Below are positions 1-7,496 of a stretch of DNA of 64,000 nt, piece after piece. Source of the stretch: Peptostreptococcaceae bacterium (GTDB lineage: Bacteria > Bacillota > Clostridia > Peptostreptococcales > Peptostreptococcaceae). The notes under the pieces were generated by a model. It was not told the origin of the DNA. It saw nothing but the letters and a program-made list of their open reading frames with translations, and ran no database searches. The stretch spans positions 489,897 to 553,896 of the forward strand of contig CABIZO010000004.1 in NCBI GenBank assembly GCA_902363255.1, in the 5' to 3' direction. How positions within the stretch are numbered: position 1 is the stretch's first letter; every line of letters begins with the position of its first letter. Position numbers and translations under genes: made by a program.

Positions 1-53
1 TTTACCCTAAATACTTAGGTACTCTTTTTTTGAACATATCAAGGCTAAAAAAA

Positions 54-725
54 TTAGAAGTCTAAAAGGTCATCAAATAACGAAGCATCTTCTCTCATTT
101 CTTCATCATACAATCCAATGTATTCCTTTGTCGTTTCTACACTTTTGTGACCTAACCTTTGTCTTACCCTTTCTATATTTCCAGTTCTGTCATAAATTCT
201 TCTGGCATAAGTTTTTCTTAAACTATGGCCTGTTATTGCATTTAAACCTAATGTTTTAGCCACCTCTCTAAGAATTCTACTAAATGATTGACTACTTATA
301 TGTTTACCTTTTTTAGATTCAAATGCATATTGAGATTTACGCTTACCTTTAACATATTCTGTTAAGGCTGTACTTAATGATGAACTTATTATAGCTTTCC
401 TTTTTTTAGGAGGTTTTCTTTTAGAGTTCGGATTCTTTTTTATATATGTAAGCCAACTTTTATATTGTTTTTTCTCTTGTATTTCGAAATATCCAAGTTC
501 CAAAGCTTCTTTTATTTCTCCTATAGTCAGATCTACTACATCTTGCATTCTATAACCAGTACCTATACCAATCATATATAGCATCATATTTCGCTTTTCA
601 AAATCTTTACTCTTCTCTTCCAAGCGATATGCAAATCGTTTGATATAATTTTCAGGAATAGGCTTGGCTGGAACTTTTTTATCTTGTTTATCTATAATTT
701 CATCTAAATACAATTCTTCATTCAT
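54..725 (-). CDS. Phage tyrosine recombinase, small form
   Basis: This is a tyrosine site-specific recombinase (phage integrase family) of 223 residues. The catalytic set is visible: Arg59 in the GTGYR motif, His167 and Arg170 in HSLRKT, His193 in RLGHKS and the nucleophile Tyr202 in TKEYIG. The N-terminal core-binding domain is short or missing, since only about 45 residues precede the catalytic domain. It is the last gene of the leftward operon in this window, beyond the ArpU-like regulator and its repeats. It is therefore probably late-expressed, and it is not the integrase that sits at the attachment site. Its role in the phage cycle (dimer resolution or inversion, for example) is inference. 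Confidence 0.85.
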   Translation of the reverse strand: MNEELYLDEIIDKQDKKVPAKPIPENYIKRFAYRLEEKSKDFEKRNMMLYMIGIGTGYRMQDVVDLTIGEIKEALELGYFEIQEKKQYKSWLTYIKKNPNSKRKPPKKRKAIISSSLSTALTEYVKGKRKSQYAFESKKGKHISSQSFSRILREVAKTLGLNAITGHSLRKTYARRIYDRTGNIERVRQRLGHKSVETTKEYIGLYDEEMREDASLFDDLLDF

Positions 726-777
726 ACCATGTCATATCACCCCAATCCAAATTGATTTACTAAATTAAAAAATGCAA

Positions 778-812
778 CAAAAAAAGCATTAATTAAACTT
801 AATGCTCTTTTT
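778..812 (-). terminator. Hairpin terminator after the ArpU-like gene
   Basis: An inverted repeat AGCATTA / TAATGCT with an A/T-rich loop is followed on the minus strand by seven T. It lies between the late-regulator gene and the tyrosine recombinase, so it probably attenuates early leftward transcription. Confidence 0.6.
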
Positions 813-954
813 ATTTATAATCCAAAATAGTTTAGGAGGTATCATTTTAAAAATGACCTTTAACATATCTATATATTAAATTTTTAAGGTTCTAAGAATG
901 TATACTCATATACAAAGTATTTTTCACATCCTGTCACAATATCATATTAACATG

Positions 955-1020
955 TTTTTCATAACATCAGCATTACATCTTTATTACTCTTTCATTACAT
1001 TTTTATTACACATTCATAAC
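955..1020 (-). repeat. Six tandem 11-bp repeats, likely activator site
   Basis: Read on the minus strand, this block is exactly six head-to-tail 11-mers: GTTATGAATGT, GTAATAAAAAT, GTAATGAAAGA, GTAATAAAGAT, GTAATGCTGAT and GTTATGAAAAA. All share GTWAT at the same phase. Eleven bases is about one helical turn, so all units face the same side of the DNA. The block lies just after the ArpU-like gene and before the next leftward gene. Inference: these are binding sites for that regulator at the late promoter. Confidence 0.7.
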
Positions 1021-1022
1021 AT

Positions 1023-1499
1023 CTAAGTTATATCAATGTTTCCATACTTATAATTAACCATCTTTTTTATTGCTGAATCATGCCATCTTTTCACAGTTAC
1101 ATTTGAATAATGCATATCTTCTCCTATTTTTTCATAAGATACTCTTTTATTTTCATACTCTAAATATCTTCTATTTATAACTTCATACTCATTATCATCT
1201 AATACTTCTAAATATGCTTTATATTCATTTAATTTATAAATAGTATAATCAATATTACTTTCTAGTGTATTAGCTCTTGTTTCATCTCTTGCAAGGATAT
1301 CCTCTATAGTTATAGTTGCATTGCTTTTAGATCCTAGACTAAATCCGCCACTTTTATATGCACTCATTTTATTTTTAATGACATACAATTCCATTTTCCA
1401 TGCAGCCATTGATTTCAAGTTTTTTCTTAACTTTATAAGGTCTTTTCGAACTTTCTCAAAGCGTATTTTACCTATATTTTCTTTATTATATTGCTTCAT
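1023..1499 (-). CDS. ArpU/RinA-type phage late-gene regulator
   Basis: A 158-residue protein with an N-terminal coiled, basic region and a C-terminal sigma-70 region 4-like helix-turn-helix. The segment ISRRYLE-like (residues about 118 to 124), then YEKIGEDMHYSNVTVKRWHD, is the pattern seen in ArpU, RinA and related phage transcriptional regulators. Those proteins activate packaging, structural and lysis genes, and the gene is the last of the early leftward cluster, as usual for that role. The 11-bp repeat array begins directly at its 3' end. The exact family member is not certain. Confidence 0.75.
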   Translation of the reverse strand: MKQYNKENIGKIRFEKVRKDLIKLRKNLKSMAAWKMELYVIKNKMSAYKSGGFSLGSKSNATITIEDILARDETRANTLESNIDYTIYKLNEYKAYLEVLDDNEYEVINRRYLEYENKRVSYEKIGEDMHYSNVTVKRWHDSAIKKMVNYKYGNIDIT

Positions 1500-1514
1500 A
1501 TTTTATCACCTTTA

Positions 1515-1700
1515 TTATTTTAATTCTATTTTTAACTCTGCTCTGCTCGGAATGCAATCATATCCTGTGCATATATTTGTTAAATCACATTCATTACACA
1601 TTTTCATTTTTGAACATGTCTCTTTCATTATTTTTGTAATGTTAAAATATTCATAACTAACTTCTTTGCCATTAACAATAAATTTGAACATATTATTCAC
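1515..1700 (-). CDS. Small Cys-rich phage protein
   Basis: A 61-residue protein with four clustered cysteines (CSKMKMCNECDLTNIC, then a fifth in GYDC), which suggests a metal-binding knuckle. It lies 15 bases upstream of the ArpU-like gene in the same leftward operon and has a GGTG-type ribosome binding site. I do not recognise the family. A zinc- or iron-sulfur-binding role is inference from the cysteine spacing. Confidence 0.6.
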   Translation of the reverse strand: MNNMFKFIVNGKEVSYEYFNITKIMKETCSKMKMCNECDLTNICTGYDCIPSRAELKIELK

Positions 1701-1778
1701 CTCTTCTTAAATGAAAATCATTTGATAATTCAGTTGTAAAACTATATAATAACTTAACCCTATATTTGCTTGTTTTAC

Positions 1779-1952
1779 CTACAAATTATTTATATACTTA
1801 ACTTCTCTTTTGTTCATATCATTTAGATACTCTTCAAGTTTTTTCTTACTCAATTTCATTTTTTTAACTGGATACTCTCTTCTTGAAGTTCCATCGAGCT
1901 CCGTTTTAGTTTCATATATACTTTTTGCTTTAGCATATTTTTTTCTTGCCAT
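1779..1952 (-). CDS. Small basic phage protein
   Basis: A 57-residue Lys/Arg-rich protein starting MARKKYAKAKS and ending YINNL. The start is preceded by a strong AGGGGGGAAAT ribosome binding site. It sits between ssb and the Cys-rich gene in the same orientation. No family is recognised; nucleic-acid binding would fit the charge but is not shown. Confidence 0.6.
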   Translation of the reverse strand: MARKKYAKAKSIYETKTELDGTSRREYPVKKMKLSKKKLEEYLNDMNKREVKYINNL

Positions 1953-1993
1953 AATTATTTCCCCCCTATTAAATAAAAATTATATTTCATCAT

Positions 1994-2380
1994 CTAAAAT
2001 GGTATTTCATCATCATCTATAGCCTGAAACCCTTGTGGTGCTTCAGTATTCTGTGATTTATTCTTATTACTATCTAATGCTTGTATACTCTTAGCACTTA
2101 CCTTTGTAAAAGTTCTATTTTCATCATCTTTCATATATCTATCAACCCTAATAGATCCATTAACAGCTACTAATCTACCCTTAGTTATATAATTAGCTAC
2201 AAAATCTGCAACCTTTCCCATAACCTCAACTGGTATAAAATCAGTCTGTACGTTTCCTTCTTTATCCTTGTAATTTCTATCTACAGCTATTGTAAATGTA
2301 GCTACTGGTGTTCCTGTATTAGGTAAATATCTTAATTCAGGGTCTTTTGTCAATCTTCCTATAAGTATAATTTCATTCAT
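1994..2380 (-). CDS. ssb: Single-stranded DNA-binding protein
   Basis: A 128-residue SSB with an N-terminal OB fold (MNEIILIGRLTKDPELR, then TIAVDRNYKDKEG) and the typical acidic C-terminal tail DDDEIPF, which in this family docks DNA repair and replication partners. The linker is short and Asn/Gln-rich, as in phage SSBs. It belongs to the leftward replication cluster with dnaB and the initiator and presumably coats single-stranded phage DNA during replication. Its start lies one base beyond the stop of the Spo0E-like gene. Confidence 0.95.
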   Translation of the reverse strand: MNEIILIGRLTKDPELRYLPNTGTPVATFTIAVDRNYKDKEGNVQTDFIPVEVMGKVADFVANYITKGRLVAVNGSIRVDRYMKDDENRTFTKVSAKSIQALDSNKNKSQNTEAPQGFQAIDDDEIPF

Positions 2381-2381
2381 A

Positions 2382-2504
2382 TTATCGCCTTCTTTTCTGC
2401 TCCTCTACTATGTATTTATCAAGTTCTTGACTTAACTCTAGAGCTTTCTTTGTTAAGCCATTTTTTGTGTATTCTTCTTCTAATAATTGCTTTACTCTAT
2501 CCAA
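2382..2504 (-). CDS. Spo0E-like phosphatase family peptide
   Basis: A 40-residue protein from a TTG start behind GGGAGGTG. It carries the Spo0E-family signature SQELDKYIVEEQ (residues 25 to 36), inside two predicted helices. Spo0E-type proteins dephosphorylate the sporulation regulator Spo0A. A prophage copy could delay host sporulation, but that is inference. It overlaps the upstream small gene by 8 bases and abuts ssb, so translation is probably coupled. It is short even for this family. Confidence 0.6.
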   Translation of the reverse strand: MDRVKQLLEEEYTKNGLTKKALELSQELDKYIVEEQKRRR

Positions 2505-2664
2505 GGTCTACACCTCCCTTGAATAATTTTTCAGTTGCTAAGTGAAAAGCTTCTTGCTCTGTTATATCTACATTCTCTTTTCTTAGCTCTCTAATCAACA
2601 AGTGTATTAAACTAGCTTTTTCTAAAATTGTTAAACTGTCTATTATATCTTTGTTGCTTATCAT
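2497..2664 (-). CDS. Small phage protein overlapping dnaB
   Basis: A 55-residue reading frame starting MISNKDIIDSL and ending GGVDLG. Its start lies inside the last 53 bases of dnaB, with a GGAGG about 13 bases upstream, and its end overlaps the Spo0E-like gene. A downstream start is possible. It looks mainly helical; no family is recognised. Confidence 0.5.
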   Translation of the reverse strand: MISNKDIIDSLTILEKASLIHLLIRELRKENVDITEQEAFHLATEKLFKGGVDLG

Positions 2665-3970
2665 ATTTTTCTTTTAAACCTCCGCCCATTACTTCTTGAA
2701 AATATAATCTGTCTCCTGCGAACCAATGTTGCTTTATTCCTTTAGAACCATCTCTATTTTTTGCTACTATTAAATCTACAAGTATACAACTTCTCTCTTT
2801 AGCAGCTTTTACAGATTCAACATTCAGTCCATTCTCTTCACAAGCATCTTCTAAATCTGCACCCACTGGTTCATGTATGTAAATTACATTATTACTATCA
2901 TGATAAATTGCTTTAGAATCTCTCATTGGTCTTTCTCCCCAAGGCCTTGAGTCTTTCATTTCATCATTTAACTGAGATAGTTGAATAATTGGTATTTTAA
3001 AATCTAATGTCATATTCTTAATTTCTCTACTAAGTGTTGCAACTTCCCTCTCTCTACTACCTTCACTTTTTTCCACTGTCAAAAGTTGCAAATAATCTAT
3101 TATCACCACATCAGGCTTAACTTGTCTTATTCTTTTTTTAATCTTGCTAATTCTGTCTATATTGTCATTAATAAACAAGTTATTGTTATCAGTTAATACA
3201 CCTATAGCCTTGATGATCTGCTCTAATTGTTCATCTGTAAAAACTTTATTTTTTATAGTTTTAGAATCTATTCCAGTAAGTGAAACTATATTTCTTATTA
3301 ACATCTGAACATCTGACATTTCTCTTGAAATAAGCAAAACTTTCTTATTTTGCTTTAAACAACTTCTAAGTATTTGAAGTGCCAAGGCAGTTTTTCCAAC
3401 TCCTGATTTAGCAGCTATCGTTGTAAGTTCTCCCTTATATAGTCCACCTATCATTTCATCTAAAAACTTTATACCAATCTGAATCTTTTCATCTGTTTTA
3501 TTTTCTATATAATCTAAGAATTTTGTTGCAATATTCATAACATCATCTTCAACAGTTGAATCATCATTAACTATCTTCTTAGCATTAACTTCAAAGTTAT
3601 ATATAAGTTGTTCTATATCATCCTCTTTCTTAATTGCTTCTATGAGCTCATTAGATTGATTTACAAGCTTTCTTTTCATTGTTTTATCTCTCAGTATCGA
3701 AATATGATTTTCAATACTATACGGACTAGATAATACTGTTAAATTAGAAATATAACTCATTGAAATATCATAGTCTTTTATTTTTTCACTTAAAGTAACT
3801 ATATCTAACATTTTTTTACTACTTAATGTTTTAATCTCATTAAAAATTATTTTATGACCTTCAATAGAAAAATCACTTTCATTTAAAAAATCTAAATGTT
3901 GAAGAGTATTATTATCTACTAGGAAAGAACCAAGTACACTTCTCTCTATTTCTATTGCATCTAAACTCAT
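2612..3970 (-). CDS. dnaB: Replicative DNA helicase DnaB
   Basis: A 452-residue DnaB-family helicase. The N-terminal DnaB domain (IEIERSVLGSFLVD) is followed by a RecA-like ATPase domain with Walker A AAKSGVGKT (about residues 185 to 193) and Walker B VVIIDYLQLL (about 285 to 294), and the REIKNMTLDFKIPIIQLSQL helix of the family. It unwinds DNA at the phage replication fork. It lies 18 bases downstream of the replication initiator gene, which probably loads it. The length is normal for the family. Confidence 0.93.
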   Translation of the reverse strand: MSLDAIEIERSVLGSFLVDNNTLQHLDFLNESDFSIEGHKIIFNEIKTLSSKKMLDIVTLSEKIKDYDISMSYISNLTVLSSPYSIENHISILRDKTMKRKLVNQSNELIEAIKKEDDIEQLIYNFEVNAKKIVNDDSTVEDDVMNIATKFLDYIENKTDEKIQIGIKFLDEMIGGLYKGELTTIAAKSGVGKTALALQILRSCLKQNKKVLLISREMSDVQMLIRNIVSLTGIDSKTIKNKVFTDEQLEQIIKAIGVLTDNNNLFINDNIDRISKIKKRIRQVKPDVVIIDYLQLLTVEKSEGSREREVATLSREIKNMTLDFKIPIIQLSQLNDEMKDSRPWGERPMRDSKAIYHDSNNVIYIHEPVGADLEDACEENGLNVESVKAAKERSCILVDLIVAKNRDGSKGIKQHWFAGDRLYFQEVMGGGLKEKYDKQQRYNRQFNNFRKS

Positions 3971-3988
3971 TTAAATCCCCCTAAATAC

Positions 3989-4729
3989 TTATATTGTTTC
4001 AAAATTTATATTTGGATAAAAGTCTATATCCTCTTTAGTTGTTTTTTCTTGTTTTAATTTAAGTCTTTGATTTAAATAATTTTCAAACTTAGTTCCAAAT
4101 AAAGTTTCTGGTCTAAGGTATTTTTCATACTCAGTTCCTTGCCACTCTGAAACTTTATTTTCTATTACCTTATAAAAATCTTCTAATGTAAATCCTTCTT
4201 CTACTCTTGCTCTAATTAGTAATTGAGTTTTCTTAGTAGTTGATCTATAAGATGTATTAGCTAAATTATTTAATTTTTCTATGACAAGACTATATATATT
4301 ATTATTTAGTTTAAGTTTATTATTTAGTAGTTTCGGATTTTCCGGAATAGGTTTTTTTCCGATTTCGGTTTTATCCGATTTCGGTTTTTCCGTAACTCGG
4401 TTATTTTCTTCATTTTCTATTCCTATAGGCATCTCATATACTTCATAATCATAACCACCTTTAAACTTCCCTGTTTTTTCATCCTTTGAAGGAGTTCTTT
4501 TTATATATCCTAGGGCAATAAGTTCATTAACTGCTGTGGTGGTTGAATCTCTACCGTCTTTACTTCTATTCTTTAAATCTTCTATATAAATTTGCCAATC
4601 ATCTGGAAGGCTTAACAAATAAGAATGTAAACCTTTAGCCTTCCATGATAATTTTTCATCACATAAGCATGTTTTATTTAGCATCACATAAGGATTACTT
4701 TTGTCTTTTATTACTCTTACGATTGCCAT
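3989..4729 (-). CDS. Phage replication initiator, HTH plus Phg_2220_C
   Basis: A 246-residue protein with an N-terminal winged-helix domain (residues about 1 to 95; KAKGLHSYLLSLPDDW is typical of phage replisome organisers) and a Lys/Asn-rich linker. The C-terminal domain matches the Phg_2220_C pattern, with LRPETLFGTKFENYLNQ near its end. Proteins of this kind bind the phage origin and recruit the helicase, in keeping with dnaB immediately downstream. An origin may lie inside this gene: bases 4328 to 4400 hold repeated copies of a CCGAT/CCGAAA-type word (TCCGATTTCGGTTTT twice), which could be iterons. Confidence 0.8.
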   Translation of the reverse strand: MAIVRVIKDKSNPYVMLNKTCLCDEKLSWKAKGLHSYLLSLPDDWQIYIEDLKNRSKDGRDSTTTAVNELIALGYIKRTPSKDEKTGKFKGGYDYEVYEMPIGIENEENNRVTEKPKSDKTEIGKKPIPENPKLLNNKLKLNNNIYSLVIEKLNNLANTSYRSTTKKTQLLIRARVEEGFTLEDFYKVIENKVSEWQGTEYEKYLRPETLFGTKFENYLNQRLKLKQEKTTKEDIDFYPNINFETI

Positions 4730-4777
4730 TCCTACTCTCCTTTGACTTCTACTATTTTTATCTAAAACTCAAAATAT

Positions 4778-5062
4778 TTAGTTATTTTGAGTTATATAAG
4801 GATTTTTATTTTGATAATATTCTTCTATAGCTTGTTGCTTACTATCTTCATAACTATTACCTAACCCCTCTAAATCTAATATTCTTTGATATACAGGAAT
4901 AGCTATATCTAATACTTCTTCTGGATACATTTTTCTAAATTGATTTACGTAAAATCCTGCAATTGTATCTCTAATTTTATTCATATCTTTAGGATCATCT
5001 GGGAAGTGTTCCGTAATTGTTATATCCATCTTACCCATTTTCCTTTTTGTAACTCTTTTCAT
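4778..5062 (-). CDS. Hypothetical phage protein
   Basis: A 94-residue protein starting MKRVTKRKMGKMD. The ATG at 5062 is preferred to a GTG at 5071 because GAGG lies eight bases before it. It is part of the leftward early operon, upstream of the replication initiator. It is charged and mostly helical (NQFRKMYPEEVLDIAIPVYQ). No family is recognised. Confidence 0.65.
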   Translation of the reverse strand: MKRVTKRKMGKMDITITEHFPDDPKDMNKIRDTIAGFYVNQFRKMYPEEVLDIAIPVYQRILDLEGLGNSYEDSKQQAIEEYYQNKNPYITQNN

Positions 5063-5122
5063 TTCCCCCACCTCATTATATTTTTTATGAAGTTCAAATA
5101 CAGACTCATTAACTTGGCACTT

Positions 5123-5221
5123 CTACTGTCTATTAATTAACTTTAAAAATTCAAGTATAGTCATATTAGGAAATAAGCTACTTATAAACTTCAATTGTTC
5201 AGCTGTCATCTTTATACTCAT
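5123..5221 (-). CDS. Small phage peptide
   Basis: A 32-residue frame starting MSIKMTAEQLKF and ending LINRQ, with a GGGGGAT ribosome binding site directly before the ATG. It lies in the early operon between the antirepressor and the 94-residue gene. It probably forms a helical hairpin; its function is unknown. Confidence 0.45.
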   Translation of the reverse strand: MSIKMTAEQLKFISSLFPNMTILEFLKLINRQ

Positions 5222-5305
5222 TTATCTATCCCCCTATATTATTTTTATGATTTAAAAATTTTGTCCTATTACTCTTCTTGATTGCTATATACTAAATTAG
5301 AATTT

Positions 5306-6136
5306 TTATATACAAATCTGTTCTTCTATTTCTTCAAGTAATCTTTTTATTATGTAATCTTGACCTTTTCCAGTAACTCTAGTGGTTCTATGAGTAAATA
5401 TACCTCTTGAGCCTCTTGATATACTTTCACTTACTTCAAATAACCCTCTTTCTACTGCTCTTTGACTTGGCTCTGTTTTTCCTTTTAATATAAGTCCCCA
5501 GGATCTTAGCTTATCCCATAGCCTTCTTTCACCTATTATGAAATTTTCCTTAGATATAACTTTGGCTAATTCTCTTACTAAAATAGTATTTTTTGATTGA
5601 GCTATTTGGTTTAAATATCTATCCTTTGACTCTACTTCATAAGACAAATACTGTACTTGCTTTTCTTTTTGAGCAAGTAATGCATCTTTTTCCTCGATAG
5701 TTTTTTGTGATATCATCAAAGCTTTTGCCATTATTGTTTTTTCATCATCTTCTTGACTTATTGGTATATATCCACCAGTTCTTCTTATTTGCGGTAAAAC
5801 TTCACTTGTAACCCAACGTTTGAATTTTTTCGCACTTGGTAGTTTACTTCCAATTATTAAACTATAAAGTCCACTTTCATTAATTAACCAACCACCACGT
5901 TGACCTATTTGTTTATAATCAAACTCGATACCGTTTTGGTATTGAGTTCCGTCTACCATAATCCTGTCTTCTTCATCAATATGTCTAAGAATATCTCTAT
6001 TTTGATTTGCATATCCTAACACTTCTGCTACATCTTTTCCAACAAACCAAGGTTCATTATTAATTTCTAAAGTTCTTATTTCTCCAAACTCATTACTTCT
6101 AAAAGTTTTAAAACTTTGGTATAAACTACTTTGCAT
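5306..6136 (-). CDS. Phage antirepressor, Bro-N plus KilAC
   Basis: A 276-residue antirepressor. Residues about 10 to 115 are a BRO N-terminal domain (EPWFVGKDVAEVLGY and LINESGLYSLIIGSKLPSAK). A coiled-coil linker follows, then a C-terminal ANT/KilAC domain (FIIGERRLWDKLRSWGLI and RVTGKGQDYI). Such proteins bind DNA or repressor and promote lytic growth. One of the AGAAC-N5-GTTCT operators (6157 to 6169) lies just upstream of its start, so the gene appears to be under direct repressor control as well as being read from the early promoter. Confidence 0.88.
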   Translation of the reverse strand: MQSSLYQSFKTFRSNEFGEIRTLEINNEPWFVGKDVAEVLGYANQNRDILRHIDEEDRIMVDGTQYQNGIEFDYKQIGQRGGWLINESGLYSLIIGSKLPSAKKFKRWVTSEVLPQIRRTGGYIPISQEDDEKTIMAKALMISQKTIEEKDALLAQKEKQVQYLSYEVESKDRYLNQIAQSKNTILVRELAKVISKENFIIGERRLWDKLRSWGLILKGKTEPSQRAVERGLFEVSESISRGSRGIFTHRTTRVTGKGQDYIIKRLLEEIEEQICI

Positions 6137-6171
6137 TTTTATCCTCTCCTTTTTAAGAACTATTTGTTCGT

Positions 6172-6366
6172 TTAATTTCCAAAAAAAATTTCATCTAATG
6201 TTGCATCTAATATTACAGCTATTTTTTTAGCTAAAAATATTCCAGGATTTCTTTTTCCTCTTTCTATCATAGATATATAATCTTTTGTAACCCCTGTCAT
6301 TTTAGCTAGTTCTAATTGAGTTATATTCTTTCTAGTTCTATATAACTTTAGGTTGCTTTTGAACAT
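6172..6366 (-). CDS. Cro-like XRE regulator
   Basis: A 64-residue single-domain HTH protein (ITQLELAKMTGVTKDYISMI is the helix-turn-helix). It is the first gene of the leftward early operon and is divergent from the CI-like repressor. Position and size fit a Cro-type protein that competes for the operators and represses lysogeny genes. Its ribosome binding site is AGGAGGCG. An operator pair lies in its promoter region. Confidence 0.85.
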   Translation of the reverse strand: MFKSNLKLYRTRKNITQLELAKMTGVTKDYISMIERGKRNPGIFLAKKIAVILDATLDEIFFGN

Positions 6367-6411
6367 CTGTCGCCTCCTTTTTTAGAACTATTTGTTCTGT
6401 TTATATTTAAT

Positions 6412-6440
6412 ATAATATAGAACTATTTGTTCTTTGTCAA
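6412..6440 (-). promoter_or_regulatory. Leftward early promoter with embedded operator
   Basis: On the minus strand, TTGACA (6440 to 6435) is separated by 17 bases from TATTAT (6417 to 6412). The operator at 6419 to 6433 fills the spacer exactly, so a bound repressor would exclude RNA polymerase. This promoter would drive the cro-like gene and the replication operon. Confidence 0.75.
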
Positions 6441-6555
6441 TATAATTCAAGAACTTTTTATTCTTTTTTATTTTATTAGTTTCTCTTTATCGAACAATAT
6501 GTTATATTTAACTTATTAAAAAGAACAATTTGTTTATTTTATATGGAGGTAAAAT

Positions 6556-6960
6556 ATGTTTGGAAATAGATTAAAATCATTAAGAAAGAGTTCTGGTTAT
6601 ACTCAAAAAGAACTTGGAGAAAAATTAAATGTTTCTGGAAGAGTCATTGGCTACTATGAATCAAATGAAAGATTTCCTGATAAAGATACTCTTACAGATA
6701 TAGCTGATTTTTTTAAGGTATCTGTCGATTATCTTCTTGGTAGAACTGATATAAAAAACAATGCTGATGATAATAAATTAAATATAGATGAAAATGAAAA
6801 AGATGTTGAAGAATTACTTGAAGAAACAATGAGTCAAATTCTTAACCAAGATGGTCTTATGCTTAATGGTCAAATAGTTGATGATAATGACCTTATACTT
6901 TTAAGAAATGCTCTTAAAAATGGAATTGAATATGTAAAGAGTATGAAATCTAAAAAGTAA
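6556..6960 (+). CDS. CI/ImmR-like prophage repressor
   Basis: A 134-residue XRE-family repressor with an N-terminal HTH (YTQKELGEKLNVSGRVIGYY, residues about 14 to 33) and an acidic helical C-terminal part with no peptidase domain. It is followed after 12 bases by an ImmA/IrrE metallopeptidase gene. That pairing is known from ImmR/ImmA systems, in which the peptidase inactivates the repressor on induction. It should hold the leftward early promoter closed in the lysogen through the dyads at 6150 to 6540. Confidence 0.88.
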   Translation: MFGNRLKSLRKSSGYTQKELGEKLNVSGRVIGYYESNERFPDKDTLTDIADFFKVSVDYLLGRTDIKNNADDNKLNIDENEKDVEELLEETMSQILNQDGLMLNGQIVDDNDLILLRNALKNGIEYVKSMKSKK

Positions 6961-6972
6961 GGAGTATTTGAT

Positions 6973-7416
6973 ATGAGTAGAATAAAAAACATAGTAAACG
7001 ATTTAGTAAAAAAATATGATACTCGTAATCCTTATGAATTATGTGACTTTTTAGATATACCTATACTTTATAATAACTTAGGAAATATTAAAGGACTTTT
7101 TCAAAATGTCCAAGAATCACCTGTAATTCATTTAAATAATTCTCTATCTGAGGATGAACTTAAACCTGTACTTGCACATGAACTTGGACACGCTCTATTA
7201 CATAAAGAGTTTAATGTTTGCTTTTTAAATAACTATACATTTTGCATTACTGATAAATTTGAGAGTGAAGCAAACAAATTTGCTGCTCATCTATTAATAG
7301 AAGATAAAGATCTAGATACTTTTTCTTCTGGCTATGAATATGTAACTATAGAACAATTAAGCAAGAACTTTTGTGTTCCAGAAGAGTTTATTATGTATAA
7401 GATGAGGCAATTTTAA
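6973..7416 (+). CDS. ImmA/IrrE-family metallopeptidase
   Basis: A 147-residue protein with the zinc-binding motif HELGHALLH (about residues 70 to 78) and a downstream ESEANKFAAHLL helix supplying the third ligand, as in ImmA and IrrE. It is cotranscribed with the repressor gene. In related elements the protease cleaves the repressor after DNA damage or cell-cell signalling, which would induce the prophage. The C-terminal 22-codon segment is repeated in degenerate form at 8148 to 8213. Confidence 0.9.
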   Translation: MSRIKNIVNDLVKKYDTRNPYELCDFLDIPILYNNLGNIKGLFQNVQESPVIHLNNSLSEDELKPVLAHELGHALLHKEFNVCFLNNYTFCITDKFESEANKFAAHLLIEDKDLDTFSSGYEYVTIEQLSKNFCVPEEFIMYKMRQF

Positions 7417-7496
7417 TAAATACTCTGTTATATATGGCTTATAGCCATTAATATAAATTTTCATTTTACATTTAATATTTGGAGGAGGAATAAACA

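Larger units (their letters stand above)
6150..6540. promoter_or_regulatory. Lysis-lysogeny operators, AGAAC-N5-GTTCT
   Basis: Near-identical dyads occur at 6157 to 6169 (GAACTATTTGTTC), 6384 to 6398 and 6419 to 6433 (both AGAACTATTTGTTCT) and 6450 to 6464 (AGAACTTTTTATTCT). Weaker ones are at 6492 to 6504 and 6522 to 6536 (AGAACAATTTGTTTA). They cluster between the divergent cro-like and repressor genes, with one more before the antirepressor. This is the expected target of the CI/ImmR-like and Cro-like HTH proteins. Confidence 0.8.

Noticed and set aside
1321..2022. Plus-strand hydrophobic frames opposite the phage early genes
   Set aside because: They are Phe/Ile-rich mirrors of Lys-rich minus-strand genes and lack starts with ribosome binding sites.
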